DNA of 64,000 nt from Eublepharis macularius (Eukaryota; Chordata; Lepidosauria; Squamata; Eublepharidae), in the NCBI RefSeq assembly GCF_028583425.1, contig NC_072807.1, forward strand, positions 29,331,001 through 29,395,000. Direction: 5' to 3'. Positions 31,701 to 46,700 of the stretch are shown here, piece after piece. Each line of letters begins with the position of its first letter. Position 1 is the first letter of the stretch. The position numbers and the translations under genes are program-made. A model generated the notes under the pieces. It saw only the letters and a list, made by a program, of their open reading frames with translations. It had not been told where the DNA came from and made no database searches.

Positions 31701-34700
31701 ACCGAGTTACTCCGGTTACTCCACTGAAATTAATGTGCTTAGATCGGAGTAAATCTGTTTAGTATTGCACTGTGAATCTTCTATTTGAAGTATAAATAGT
31801 AATGGGTGAGGGGAGAAAAATTCAAATCAGTGCTATGGTACCAAGGGGAGAGAAGCAACTCTTTCCTCCTGTGCCACCCACAATGGGGCAAACGCCAACT
31901 CCCATGGCCAACAGCAGTTGAGTAAATAAAAGGAGTACCCCCCTCCCCCAGTACTCCATGTCCCTAATCCAAATTGGAACTCATTGCCACTGTTTACCTT
32001 TCTATTGTACCACGCACAGACTTCTCAACATCACATTTAGTGTGACCCAAAGTTTTTTTTTGGGGGGGGGGATGTTCCAGTCTTCTCCCCCTACCCCAGA
32101 TGCCTCTGTCAGTTGCTGCTCTGAGGCTGCTTACTGCTTTTTCAAACCTTACCAATGGCTACACTTGGTCCATGAGTCTCCCTTTTGCCTTCAGTCTCTG
32201 AAACAGTGAGAGCTAAAGCCTTAATTTCAACTATCAAAGACTTAAGCCAGGGTCCCCAACCCTGGTGCCTGCTGAACGTTTTTAGAAAATGAGAAGGGCT
32301 AGGAGGAGCTTTTGCCCAGCAAGTCTTCTGATTGGACACTGGAGATTTGATTGTGTGTGCAGGTTTTTTTAAAACATTGGTTTGGCAGCAGTTGCCACCA
32401 CCACTGTGTGAGTGAAGACACGTTGGGGCAGCCATTTTGTGGCTGGCTCCATCTCCTGTGGCAGCCATTTTGTGGCTGGGCCCATCATGTTGTGTTAGAA
32501 TTCCAAAGGTGCCTGCAGGCTTCAAAAGGCTGGAGACCCCTGCCTTAAGTATTTGCTCTTCCACAGCCAACAACTAGCTCAACCGGTCATTCCCCAGCAT
32601 GTCCTTCCTGCCCCAGTCTTGTTTGCCTGATTCGGTAAATCCTCTGGAAAGAAGGGCACGTTTGCCCACGGTGAGTATGATACCTGCCTTTGGGAGGATC
32701 CTAATAGCAGCACACGTGGTCAAATGCTTTGAGATGCCCAGTTCTAAGAACATCTTCCAGAGACACCTCAATACCTGCAAAATGTTCCGTAATCCAAACC
32801 CGCTCATCGCTTCGATTTGCAGGATCCATCATCCACACTCCAAAAGTCTCTTTCATCTTCTTAACCTCAACAGGGTTTCCTACTGATTTAATGATGCATT
32901 CTAACGGAGAAAAGAAACAATTAGCACAACCAATGCAGCTAAGTAAGGAAAATAGTTGAGCACAGGTTTTGCAAACAGTTACCTGAATTTTTACGGTGAT
33001 AGAGGGTGGCCGTTTCTTCCACTTTTCCTATCAGAGTATCATCATTTGGAACATCACATGTGTCCCCTAAATTTGTGGGCAGGAGAGAGAAATACCAGTG
33101 AGTCTTTTGGCCTAAAATGTGGATTTGCAATGAGGCCCACACCAAAGGGGCCGTTTCCACACAGCTTACCTTGTTCCAGAAAACAGCGAACTCTTCCGCG
33201 AAATCCTTCCAAGATTTCGCTGTTTTTCAGAACAAGGTAAGCCGTGTGGAAACGGCCAGGGTGGGGACCAAGATAACTTGTGGGTGTACAATTGGAAACG
33301 CTGGCAAGTGTCAAAGAACTGCATTTAGAAAACAACCAATCAGATGCACAGACTTTTCCTTCATTGTGTTTAAAGTCATCAGACCATGAATGTTAACACC
33401 TCTGCCTTGCTGGACAGTGAGCTGTGCACATCACCCTGGATGCTCAGCAGACAAACTAGATCTGTCACAACTCTATTACACCACCCATGTCTCGAAGACT
33501 TTCGATTTCAGTTCCTCTCCAGGATGTGGCAAACCCTCAGCTCTCACCCCATGAGAACACTCCTAAAGACACACTTGCACTGCTAATCAGAGGATGTGAT
33601 GATTTTACTACCCGCCCCACCCAAAAAATGCATAAAATTGGGCTTGAAATTCTTTTCTTATTTTTGCAATTTTATCCCACCTTTCCTCCATGTGGAAGAA
33701 ACACGGCCCAGCCCCCAGCTACAGCCTCGTGACAACACTGCACATCTCACGGAAGGAATGAGATTGGAGGGGGGGGAGCTATGCCACAATGTGTTACCAG
33801 ACCTAGAAAAATGATGCCTGTGTCCTGCAGTCAGACAGCATTGGTAGGGGCTCAACTGGTTAAGACAAATTATAGAGGGAAATCAGGTGCTAACCTTGGT
33901 GCTGAACAAGATGGATAAAGCTAACCACGGTTTGGACTAACCATCGTTAATGACAGCACAGACACAATAGTGTACTACAGTTGAAAACCAAAGAAGAAGG
34001 GGAAGGTGGATTTACATGGGAAAGAGAAGAAGAGAGATCGGAGGGCTGAGCCCCCCCCCCCCGGCCGGGTCCCACCCTGGTCTGTAACATCTTCTAACCA
34101 CATTTATGAGCACCTCGGCATTATCCACAGCAGGCCTCAGTTTAGAAGCACTACATACCAGGTAGACTTTTCTTTCTGAGCCAGGACTTTCCTCGTTCCT
34201 CCCATATGGCCTCTTTACTATGGCATCTAAACCTCAGCTCCTCTCTAGGCAAGGGTCTACGTATCCCCACACTCACAACACAAAGCTGATCCTGGGAGCA
34301 GAATTCAGCAAAATGGAAAATCTCACCTAACTCTCTCCTTTTGGAAAGCACCCTTCTAGCTACTGAGCATGCAAAGACCAACCTGAGCTCAGAAAAGTAC
34401 AACCAATGTTGAGCGAACCCTGAGACGGCGGAGGGAAATGGAGCTGTGCAGGATTTCCAGTCCTTTGTCCACTAGGGGTAGTTATCCTACATTACTCTTT
34501 TCTCCTCGCCATGACTAGCACTGAAAGAATTCTAGAATCAAAAAACCTTCAGGTGCACACAACGCAATCTGAAAAAACAGCAGTGGATAGCAGAGAGCCA
34601 GGCCCATCAACAGGTCAAACAAAGGAATACTTTTTAAAAAAATAAATAACCAAACAGGAAATAATCACTCATACCCACTGCCAGTCAGATTATTCAATCC

Positions 34701-37700
34701 TGAGTTAGAGGCGCCAATTATCTGAAAAGTGGCACATTCATAATCTTCTAGAAAGCATATATGGATCTCCAGAAATGCAGTTCTAGGGCTTCCAGATACC
34801 CCCGGGGGCTTCCAGATAACACATGGAGAGCCACGCCTCAGGGTATTTTCTATCTCCTTTGTACACAGACTGGGAGAGCTGCTTTGGATCACAACCACTG
34901 AGTTTTATTTTTAAAAGAAAACTCTCCTGTTGTCCTAACATAGTAAGAACCAAACTAGACATTACTGAAGCCATCGGTGTCAATTTAGAGAACAATTTGG
35001 CTGTTTTAAAATGCTGTGAGGGCCTGATTCTGATTGGGACCACAGCCCACAGGGACCAGGAGAGCTCGTGCCCACCAACCCGACCACCACCACTTGAGCC
35101 TTTTCAAATGCCAAAACAGCCATTCGTGTCTGCCATCATGTTTCGTCTGGTTGTGAGTTTCACAGGCACATTCAGCATGCTTATGATTCTCAGACAGATA
35201 TCAATGATGACATCACAAAGCGATCTTCAGGCCTTGGATGACATCCAATGGAAAACATCATTGGCCTTAAGGCTGTCTCTCTTTGCTAAAGGTGGTGTGA
35301 GCCTTGACTGTTCCACAGAAAAAGATAAAAGGTTGTTTAAGGAAGCATGCTTGTACTGTACCCTCCAAGACAGGAAAAATGAGAGAGTATTTTCCCTTCC
35401 CTCTCCCATTTTGTGGTGGCACCTGATACCCTTCTTCAAAATTTCAAAGTATCAACAAGGATGGGGAGGGAGTTACTCTAACCACTACACTCTACCAGCG
35501 ACTTCCTTATAGCAGGTCACAAAGAAACCGCAATATTCTACCCATGTCTGAATATTCTGCTGTTCATAAAATCCAGGCATTTTGTAATCTGCCCCACTCC
35601 CATCGACTATTGTTTCACAGGTTTTGCATGGTGCTGCATTCCAACTCTTCCTTCATTTTGATTTAACTCAGATAATTCCAAATATTAATTCCAGAATTGA
35701 GGCATGCATAGTTTGCAGCTCTCAGATCCTTCTAGAATTGAGGCATGCATAGTTTGCAGCTCTCAGATCCTTCCAGTTCTCCCTCTACATTACCTAAGCG
35801 CCAGAATGCACAGATACAAACACTGCAAAAAAGCACTTCTGGCTGGATTGTAGTCATGGCTGCACAAAGATTTTTTTTGTGCAGTGTTTTTCTGCACACC
35901 TGATGAAACACACACACAAAGAGTTTGGGCACAAGAATAGAAACAATCACACATCAGGAGTACTTTTTTGCAGTGTTTTATTAATGTACATAGGTAACTA
36001 GGAGAAAGAGACCATCAAAAACGGCAGTGCAGCAAATCTTGTGCTGTACACGAAATTTGGGAATTAACAAAAAGGAAAGCTACCGATGCACTTCAGTAGT
36101 CAGAACAGGTGATTTGGAAATCCAAAACTGGGGCGGGGAAAACAGATGAGAAGAACTTCAAAAGCATCCCTACCTGAAAAATCACAAAAAAAGAAATGGA
36201 CAGATTTGGGCAGCAGCCTCCTAGAAGCCAAGGCCTACCTTGCACACGCTGCTAAAATCCGTATTGACAATTATCTCCTTTTCTTCTTGTTAGATAAGAC
36301 AGAAGCTAGACACAGCAGGGAAGGGGAAACAGTGGGGCGCCAGTTCTTACAGCAAACTATCAAGCAGCCCCCAAAATAGTACAAGGAGGAGAGGCCAACG
36401 TTCTCCTCCAGCATCCTTGAAGTGGCACGTTCTGTTCTGAACACTGGAAGAAGGCCACGTTCCCACTTCACAGGCTCATTACTCGACTCGCCACAGCATC
36501 CATCTTCTTCACAAAAAGGTGAGACAGTTCAGAAATAGCACCGCCGTTCTTTATGGCGTTTCGCTTTGACGGCTTTGCTTTAAGAGCACCGAACATCAAC
36601 CTGAATTTTCTCTTCAGGGGGTGGAATCGGCGTGATCAACAACTGAAGGGAACTTGTCCGAGACAGAAATCATTGCTAAGGAGAACTTGCAGAGTGGCCA
36701 CAAGGTTCACAAAGAGGACAGCAAGAAGGTGCGTGAAGCTGAGGGGGGCGTACTTGAGACCGCCCCCCCTTAGTTGGAGAGACTGCCATGAAGCCCACCC
36801 CATACTGCTCTGAGTTTCCTGAAGGAAGACTGAGGGGAGACATGAAATCATTTCAGTCCATTCTGAATGCAGAGAGAATCAGCCAACCAGTGGTGACCTT
36901 AATAGCCCAAAACACCTTGGCTAATAATGCCCACTTGGGGTAGGAGGTTAAAAATTACAAGCAGGCTGCAGAGATTGCTCTCCTGCTTCGCTAGCAATTC
37001 AGAACCTGCCTTACATCAAGACAGACCACCGGTCCATGGAGCCCCCAGTTGTACACAGCGAATGGCGGAAGGTCTTTCCTAACATTTGAGTTGCTTCAAC
37101 TGGGGATTGAACCTGTGACCATATACATCCAGAGCCTGAGCTCTACCACCAAACCTACCCCAGCCGAAATGTTGGCCTCTACTGTCAATGATGTCACAGA
37201 GGTCCCAGGAACACACAAAACCTCACTCCATCACCACCCCGAATGCTTGTTATGATGGGTGTTTACATCACCAAGATATAATTACAACTTTAAAAAAGAA
37301 AGCCGTCTTTTATATAACAGCCTTTTCAAAAAAAGCTTAAAATCTTGGATAGTATTCTCAGCTGGTCCAACCAAAGGCATTGTCCCCTTGGCCTTTTTAT
37401 CCTGCTTTTTCTAGCTTTGATGCAGAAAGTAACATTAAACTTGTTTATTTCAGTGCAGCTTCCACATTTCCCACAGAGATCCATAAAATGAGAGAAAACT
37501 GATAGCACAAAAACACAGGAGGGAAATGCCACCGGTTTTTTTATCCTCTTTGAAGGAACTTATTTCTGTCGTTCTTACAGAATTACACATCGGAGAGCTA
37601 ATGTGGTATAGCAGTTACAGTAAAGGATTAGAATCAGGCCAATTCAGTTTCAAATGTACACTCTCCCCAAAGCTTACTGGATGACCTCTGGCCAGCCACT

Positions 37701-40700
37701 TACTCTCACCCTAGCCTCCCTCACAGGATTGTTGTGGTAATAAAATGAGGAAGGGAGACTTGTGTAAACTCTGAGCTCCTTGGTGGGATAAACTTATATG
37801 AACCAAGACGTGGGACAACCCAAGCCAGCAATGAAGTTTCCAAATTTGCCTCCCTCCCCTGACAAACAACACATGGTAAGTCTTGTAAGTCGCCGTGCTG
37901 AAGCATTCCATAAGGCAGAAAAGAGAAGTTTCCCGTGTGTTATTAATGTCTCCTCCCAGTAATCTTACAATCAACAATATATTTATTCCTTATAATCAAC
38001 AATATATCTGTTAATAAATTAACCTATTTCCTATTATATTCCCAAGACATATACCACATATTACAATATAAGATAATTTCAATTATACAGGCGTCATATA
38101 TGCTCCAAAACAGTCAATTAAAGTGTCCCGTGCTCCAAATCCTATAGTAGTTACTATTAAAGTGCAAATGCTTTCTGATGTCACCTGACACAATTTATCA
38201 TTTGTAGAGTCAATTTCGCCTTATATTCCAGTTCAATATGGGTACAGTCCAAGGTAATCCCAGACACTGTGAAGGTCACAGATCACATGTAGACCTTGAT
38301 AATATTCTTTAGGTGTACATTGATAGTTCTATGACCATGAATTTTCTAATGGACGGTCCAGATCCCCATAAAGGTCCGTTTCCAAAGTTCTTTCTCAAAG
38401 AATACAGTTGCATCGTCCGCGTCAAGCCCCGCGATGTCAACACGCCCCACAGCACTGCGCGTCTCGCGAAATGGCCAAAGCTCATTGAAGCATTCCATAA
38501 AACAATGGTATTGTAATACTTTATAACAAAAACAGACAAACCAAAATCATCACTAAATAGCCAATTTCGGAATTCCCCACAACACTTTGCCAGTTCAGTA
38601 GAAAAATCCAACAGGGGAAGGAAAAGAGGGGGGGAAAGATGTTTCGGGGCCTGGCGAGGAAGCCCCCCCCCCGGCTCTGCCGTTTGTACCGCCTTCCAAT
38701 GGAACGCAGGCTGTGGCTGCAAATTTAGTCAGATTAGATGAGGCTGGTGCAAAAACAGGTTTTGAGATACACCAAAGGGTACTGGAAAGGACCAGTAGAA
38801 TAAAGGGGGGCTCACTCTGCAGGAATATACAAGTCAGCAGTTAATCAGATTTTTCCGAGCATTAAAAAGAACACGCTGGCCCCTCGGTACAGCAGATAAT
38901 GGGGAGAAAGCGATAGCCCTTATATTAACAAAACAGATCCGTTTCAGGCAGAAATTGCTTCTGTGTTTCAGCATATCTTGCACCTATCCGGTTCTGAAAA
39001 ATATCCTCTATCCTGTTTTAAATAGTACAGACCAGGTGTTTTTTTTTTTAGCAACTGGAAACACTCTCCCCCACAAATACACATTTTTTTTATTACAAAA
39101 CGTTCTGGAAGGCACATAAACTTGTTCGCTATTTTGCAATATTTTGGTTAGTCTGAACAAAATGGCTGTTGTACTTGGTACAGCTTTACTCTGGGCGGCA
39201 CAACACACTTTACTTGATATAGGGATGCCGCCTGAAATGGGAACTCTTGTGTTGAGTTCTCCCCTATAATAAAAGGATCACTTGGCCTATTTACTGATGT
39301 CATAATTTTCCCTCTCACCTGCCAGACAACCATGTAGACGGTAGTGAAGAAAGCACGTCATGGCCCAAGCTGTATGACACATTATTGGCAAGAACTCAGA
39401 GATGCCATTTTCAGCAGCAGTCCTGCGCTGAATGTAGTTTGTGATTTGGTCTTCGTAAGATTAAAGCTAGTTTCAACGGGAGAACTCAGACCAGTAGCAG
39501 TGGGTGGGGGGGGGGAATTGGTAGACGTGGGTCCACAGCTGAACCCCAAAACAAAAGCCACGTAACATTCTTATTTAAAGGCCCACCAAAGTAACACAAC
39601 ACAGTGTGCAAGCTTTAGCTTCGGATTTCCAATGTACAGTTGAAGACAAGAACAAGTTGACCTTAAAATTAACTCACCTACACACTTGGCACTGAACATG
39701 TTCTCCTGGACCTCGGCTTTTGCTTTTCGTTTGCCTGGGGGCCCAGGAGGACCTGGAAGCCCTGGGGGGCCAGGGGGGCCCGGAGGGCCTGGCTCACCTT
39801 TCACACCTAAAAAGACACAAGTCAAGGTCTGTATTTCCCACTCAGCAAAGTTATTACCAGCTTGAGGAACTTGCAAGAAAACCCATCTTGTTGGGGGAGG
39901 GGGGGATAAACCATCTAGCTTTGACCTGAATTTATCCTTAGTCAAATCCTAATTCTGTGATCTTCAGTCGCCTCCTCTGGAGCATCACTAGAGATGTCAA
40001 AGCAGCTACAAAAGTACTATTCCAGAACCAGTTTTGCAACGGAAGTTAAGGCCATTCCACTCGTCGTCAGCATCCTATTGGTCACTAGAGGAAATTACGC
40101 AGTTCCCATGTACTGGGTGTATGTAAATGGCTCTGGGTGGGCACACAAGCCACTGTAACAGCAGAAACTGATGGAGGAACCATCTCCCTACTACTGCTAC
40201 TTGCCAGCAAAGAAGGAAAATGGCAAGTGGTTCCTGTCAACCTTAGACCAATCAGGACAGCTGAGCGCTTTGCTTCTGTAGAGTCTCTTTCACTGCCTTG
40301 CCTTGATACGAGAGCGGCTGGGGCTGCTGGGACTTATACATGGGCAATCTGTGATTGACTCTCTAACGGTTATTGGTTTTTAAACTAAAGCTGCCATGCA
40401 AAAAGCCAAGCTGAAAAGAGCAGCATCGGTCCCTCCCAAAGCTTCTTTTCTCTAGCAAACACAGCAATTACACACATGCAATTGAAGTGTAACGTGTTAC
40501 TATTATTTAAAAGATTTATACCCCGTTTAAAAACCAACTGGCAATCAACGTTCAAAACAATACTAGGTAAGATACACACACACACACACACACAAACCAG
40601 CAGTGAAACAGCCCTAAGACTGGAATGTTTTTGGAGGCCAATCGGTATTATTCCTGTGTTGCTTAAAGAGATCGGAGATTGACTGATTCTGACTTTCCTA

Positions 40701-43700
40701 CTGTCACTTGGGGCCAGTCTTCATATTGCAAAGTCCTTGCATTTGGGAAGTTGTATGAAGCAGGCAATGGGAGTTTTGCGCCTCCCAGATACTTACCAAC
40801 CCTTTTCTGTAGGCAACAACAATGTGCAGGGAGAAGCCACTTAGACCTCTCCCACAACACTGCTCTCCTGTCCACAAACTGCCCCGTAGAACCACCACTG
40901 GCTCCCCTGCAAAATTCTATTCATTTCATGACAACTTGTAATTTTTGCAACAGAGCTAATAGCGGCTCCACAGGGCAGTTTGAGAACTCAAGAATGGGGT
41001 GGGGTGAAGATGTTTCTCCCCACACTCTGTGGTTGCCAGCAGGCACTAAACTCCTATTGCATATTAAATGCAAAAGTACTCAAGTTGTCCGCTAACAAAC
41101 ACAAGAGCTTTGTAATGTAACAACATTAGTGAACCCAAGGAGGAAGTGAGCAAATTAGATCAAGAAGTGGTATCGCTATAAACAAGGTTACAAATGCCGG
41201 CAAAAAGAGCGGTAGCCTAGGTCAGCTTCCTACATAACACTCCAGGGGAGCTCCTCGTTTCATATTTTTCAACACACATCTCTTACCTTCTGCTGTTACG
41301 TCATTGCTTGCATCTCCTTTATCTCCCTTCGCCCCTCTCGAGCCTTTTTCTCCCGGAGTCCCATTTTTCCCAGGTAAGCCGATTTCACCAGGATCTCCTT
41401 TCTCTCCAGGGTCACCTTTAGGCCCTTTATAAAAAAACAGCATGATTTAGAAAATACATTCAGAAGAACAGCTTAGATCTTCCAGAACATTGCAGAAATT
41501 TAGGCCCTCGCATGCAGGTATCATAAAAAAAATACATACTTTTTTTTTCACTTCTGCTGTAATGTTTGGTCAGGTGTTTTTTGGTGCCAATTTCAAACAA
41601 GCAAAAATAGATTCAAGGATTGCTCATTGATGAAGGAAATGCACTCTGCATGTGATTAGAGGCACTCAGGCTCACTGGTATTTCATATTTTCTAACAGTT
41701 CTGATATTAGAAATAAATTCCAGGCCTCATTTACAGAATTCTGAAGTTGGTTCAGACTAAACTCCAGTCGATTAATCTCTCTGGTTTACATCTTCTTTAC
41801 ACTCTCCTAGCTTTCTACAAATGATGCAAAACCGAATTATTCAAAAAAGATTTTGTATTGTAGGGAGGGGCTCTCAGATGCTTCGCTAAAGAATTAAGGA
41901 CCATAGACTTCACCACTATGTTGCCTTACGTACTACCTGCTGTCTTAAATATGTGCTCCTATAAGCTACTTGTGTTTCATGTGGTCTAATGTCAGCCCTA
42001 GAATTGCTTATGTTCTCTTCCAGCATTTCTTCAACTCTGTACTGGATTCTTACTAATGCTATGTCTTTGTAAAATTGTGTTTATTTACCCTATGTCATTG
42101 TTTATGGAAAGGTCCTTGATATCGACTGTACTAATCTCACATTGTGTAATCCGCCTTGAGTCTCCATGAGAAAGGCGGAGTATAAATGACATTAAATAAA
42201 TAAATAAATAAATATGTTTTATATCAGCCACTGCCAGAGTGAATACTGGGAGTTCACGGATCAGCCTACTATGTACCCAGTGGAGTGAGAACTTCGGGAT
42301 TACAGACTCAAGAATACACCACTGGGAAAAGCAGGGTCCTTAAAGCCCTCGACTGGAGGCCCCCTCAGGCTGGCCACTGGCTCCTCCTGACCTGGAAAAG
42401 CTATAAAAGTCTTCCAAGTCTCCAACTGGGATTATGGCCGTTTCCACACGGCTTGCCTTGTTCCGGAAATCTCGCACGAAATCGCGCGAGAAGATGCTGT
42501 TATCACGCGAGAAGATGCAATAACAGCGTCTTCTCACGCGATTTCGCACGAGATTTCGCTGTTTTCCGGAACAAGGTAAGCCGTGTGGAAACGGCCTATG
42601 CTTGGTGGCTACAATGCCACTTACTCCAGAGAGTGGAAGCTGCAGCTGTTTGTTGCAGCAAAATAAAACAGAAGTCTGGTGGCAACTTAAATATGTGCTG
42701 TGGCCCATTTCTGAAATGGTAGCTTCTCATGGGAAGAGTGCTTTCGACACCGTTAAAACATCACATTCTCTACATGCACTCTGAAGTGGCACAAAGGAGG
42801 ACCGTACCATGTGACTTCACTGGAGTGTTGAGTCAGCCTCAAGGAACAGGAAGGAAGGAAAGGAGATATAGGACAAAATGTCATCTACATGGGAATGTAC
42901 CTGGTTTCCCTCGTCTTCCAGGTTCTCCCTTTTGCCCGGGGAGACCAGGAATTCCATCAGAGCCATTAAAACCTGGCATCCCATCAAGACCAGGAGGACC
43001 TGAAGAAATCAAACGAAATGGGCTATCTGAGAAGCCTATCCCAGAGAATGGAAAATCCTACACCAAACATAAGCTCCACATTTACTAGCCCAGTTGAGAC
43101 TCAATAGAAAACCACAGGGAACCCCCCCCCACACACACACACACGAAGTCATGAAAAGCAGCCCACATGCAAACTAATCAAGCCAGAATACTTCAACTGA
43201 AAACTAATCCAAGCGGACTCATGCCCTGTTCTTATGGAGTAGCTTAGGCTACCCTTCAAGTGGGCAAGAGCAACGACTGCCTGTACACATGCAGAAGCTA
43301 AGCAGGACCGGCCTTGGTTAGATGGGAGACCTCCAACAAAGACCAGGGTTGCAGAGGCAGGCAATGGCGAGACACCTCTGTTAGTCTCTTGCCATGAAAA
43401 CCCCACCAGAAATGAACAAGAAAGGGCACCGCGTAGTAACAGCAACCGCAAAAAACAACCTACTGCGGTAATATCAAAGTCAAAGTACCGAAAACACTTA
43501 GGCAATATATACAAAACCTTTATGACACACAACAAGGGATCACAACACAGTCACAAGTTCTCCCATTTGGGATTAGAGAGGAGAATTTTGCCCTTGTGGA
43601 ATCTGTCTTTAGAATTCATTATGAATATGTTTGCTGGTTGTCGACACTCTTGAAAAAGCAACACCAAAACAGGAGTCCAGCTTGCGCCCTGTTGAGCCGT

Positions 43701-46700
43701 TGATAGCTGCGACCTTCTCACAGCACGTCTTCTTTCTCCACTGGAGGATCTTCAGCCAGGGAGTTGGCTTCCCCGCCTGCCTGCGGCTTCCGGGATCCCT
43801 TCAAGAGACTGAAGGAAGAATTGTCCAACGTATGTTATTGAACTATTTGGAGAACTTGTGACTGTGTTGTGATCACTTGTTGTGTGCTACTAGTCATAAA
43901 GGTTTTGTATATATTGCCTAAGTGTTTTCGATGAAAACCCCACCAGCAGTTGCTATAAGTCAACTATGACTTGAGGGCAGGATTTAATTCATTCATTCGT
44001 TCCACTGCTTCTATTCATGTATTATGTTAATGCATTATTTTCATTATTTGTTGCATCAATATTACGCATCGTTTCAGATCTCGGCTCCCCTAGTCCTAGC
44101 GTATTGTTTATTATTGTATTATATTGCTTATTATTGCATTGTAGTGCATTGTTTATTATTATTGTGTTGTATTGCTTATTAGATGTCTCCTCATCCCATT
44201 GATTGTACAGACGTACATTACATAATCCACCTCCTCAGTGGAAGGTGAGACAGAAATAAACAACTAAATCAAGGCGGTGCCGTATTCCAGCTTAACCATC
44301 TTCACTCAGGCAGATGGGAGAATGATGGCGGGATTTGACTCTAACAGGGATTGCAGCTGGATCCAGTTGGGATCCAATCAGATTTCCTTAGAGGAGAGGA
44401 GAGGACAAGAGGCTTCACTGCCCAAACATCTGTCTCAATTACATATTCCAAGCCACACTTTACACATGCTCTTGAATTTACTAATTCCACACGAGTGGGT
44501 GGAATATGAGCCTTTTCCAAGAAATAGGAAGTTCATTACACGCCATGTATGAAGGAGGTCTATGCAGAGCAAACCCGTATATGTATTGATGTGCAAACCA
44601 TTCTTGATCTGCCTGCAGGATAATACAAGAAATTCAGACGTAACTAACACATTTACATTTGGCCCTCTGACAGTCTAAAAGGAAAAGAACTGCCTTATAA
44701 TCTGAATGGGTCTCCCCAGCTTGGTTGCGAGCAAGTGGACCAATCATTACCGGGGCAATAACTGTTTAGAAGCTTGAATAAGGAAGTAATTTCAAATGTT
44801 CATCAATGGATTTGTTTCGTGATCAAACCACATCTGACTTTGAACATGTGTAGCTTTTTTCTCCAACATTTCCTTCTTTTAGATAAAGCAACATATTGGG
44901 TGGAGACTGGAGAGATAATCAGATACTTCTCGTTCCACTCTATTGCTGAATGAATCTTTCATTACTGGTGGATATTCAACCCAACATCTTCGCTTGAAGT
45001 TTGCAGATTCAAGAAGCAAAAATGCCAGAGTAATGATAATAATAATAATAACATTAGATTTATATACCGCCCTTCAGAACAACTTAACACTCACTCAGAG
45101 CAGTTTACAAAGCGTGTTATTATTATCCTCATGACAATCACCCTGTGAGGTGGGTGGGGCTGAGAGAGCTCTGGAAGAGCTGTGACTGACCCAAGGTCAC
45201 CCAGCTGGCTTTAAGAGGAGGAGTGGGGGAATCAAACCTGCTTCTCTAGATTAGAGTCCTGTTGCTGTAAACCACTACACCAAACTGGCTTTAGATGGAG
45301 AATGATCCTCCTCTCTCTTCATGTATGTTTTTTCCCCTTGATGTTCCCACCCACCATCAGGCATCTGTGATCTGCATGGAGGCTGCAGAACCATACGAAA
45401 ATCCAAGGGGGCACTTTTGCTGTGATCCCTAAATAAATGTATCACCATACAGGACTGAAGGTCAGTGAAGGAGCATTAAAAGTTATGAAGCGACCGGTAG
45501 CTAAGGGAAGAACTAAAGCCATGTCAATACAGTAATTGCATCATTAGAGTTTCATAATATCTAGGCTTTTTAATTGATGCCTTATGGAGGAAAAGGACAC
45601 CACATGCAGTAGAAATTAAAAACAGATCTACTACATTTGCTTTCAAATGGCTTTTGGTGGGAGCTGGAGATTTTGGATGATTCTATAACGCTGATGGTAA
45701 AAAAAGAACATTAAGATGCCAAGAACACCATTGCGCAAATAAATTTACTGACACTTTGTTGACAACTTTTTCAAAGGTTTCGAAAAACATTTTCACCAAA
45801 AAAAAACCTCACCCCAGGAACTGTCCTTACAAAGAAGAAAATGGGGGTTTCTCAGCTGCAAGGAGAAACAATCTAATTTTTTTTAAATTAAAATTGGATT
45901 TTGTGTGTGTGTGTGTGTGTGTGTGACTGAAATCAGATTTTTTAAAAATGTAAGCTTCCACTTTGACCTGTGGACACATTTTCCAGGCAAGGAGGGCTCT
46001 GCCATTTATCCAGTGGCAACCAGCAAGCTCCTGTCCCAATCTCAGTCCCCTGCTCTCAATAATTTTAGCAGCAGGAGAAAAAAATAGGGGGAGTATCAAT
46101 AGTGATGTTCCAGAAATTTCCCCAATCTCTGTGACAAGGACCATAGAGATCAGGAAATTCCTAGAGTGTCGCCTGGAAGTGATGTCACATTTCCCCCAAT
46201 TTCCACTCTCCCCAGGCACTGCCCCCCAAAAATCCTCCCAGCTTTTCCCAGCACAGGACTGACAACCGTAGTCTAATGCTACTGCTACCACCATTTACAG
46301 AGAAAAAAGAGAGTGCAATTACAGTTGCTGTATGGTGGCAGGCCTTCTCATTGCTCTCGGGCCTTGGAAAATGACCCCAACACCTACCCCTCATGCTGGC
46401 CCCAGAATTTAACCACTGTACAGAGTACTGTAAGCAACATCAATAGTTCAACTATAACATAAGAAAAAAAGCAAATTACCTGGCAATCCTGGGGGCCCTA
46501 GAACAAAAGCAAAGAAAGAACAGAAAATAAATAGTAAGCATGACTTGATACTAAAACAGAGGAGAAAGTTCTTATCGGCAGGGCTTTGCAGCTGAATAGA
46601 AGACCACAATAGTTTGGAAAAGAATGCCTGACTCACACTTGTAAATTCTAGAGCCTGTCTATATACTGAAATCCATTTCAAACCTGGTTAACTTCATAGC

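Larger units (their letters stand above)
33067..39677 (-). other. GLDN intron 6 (6.6 kb)
   Basis: Contains the MITE 33149-33257, a 41-base duplication, a SINE (36996-37160), SINE-like sequence near 37600-37790 and homopolymer runs. A 229-codon plus-strand open frame (34823-35512) has no recognisable domain. The rest shows nothing I recognise. Confidence 0.65.
43000..46479 (-). other. GLDN intron 3 (3.5 kb)
   Basis: Holds the 5S-type SINE with its nested insertion, the SINE at 45030 and the TG microsatellite. The remaining parts are AT-rich and show nothing I recognise. Confidence 0.6.

Noticed and set aside
34823-35512. 229-codon open frame on the plus strand inside GLDN intron 6
   Set aside because: No domain, no recognisable similarity, opposite strand to GLDN, no clear promoter or splice context. 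Probably chance, or an old repeat.
38363-38475. GTCCGTTTCC ... CTCGCGAAATGGCC segment as another copy of the GGCCGTTTCCACAC MITE
   Set aside because: The ends are not convincingly inverted and the arms do not align well. Left unassigned.
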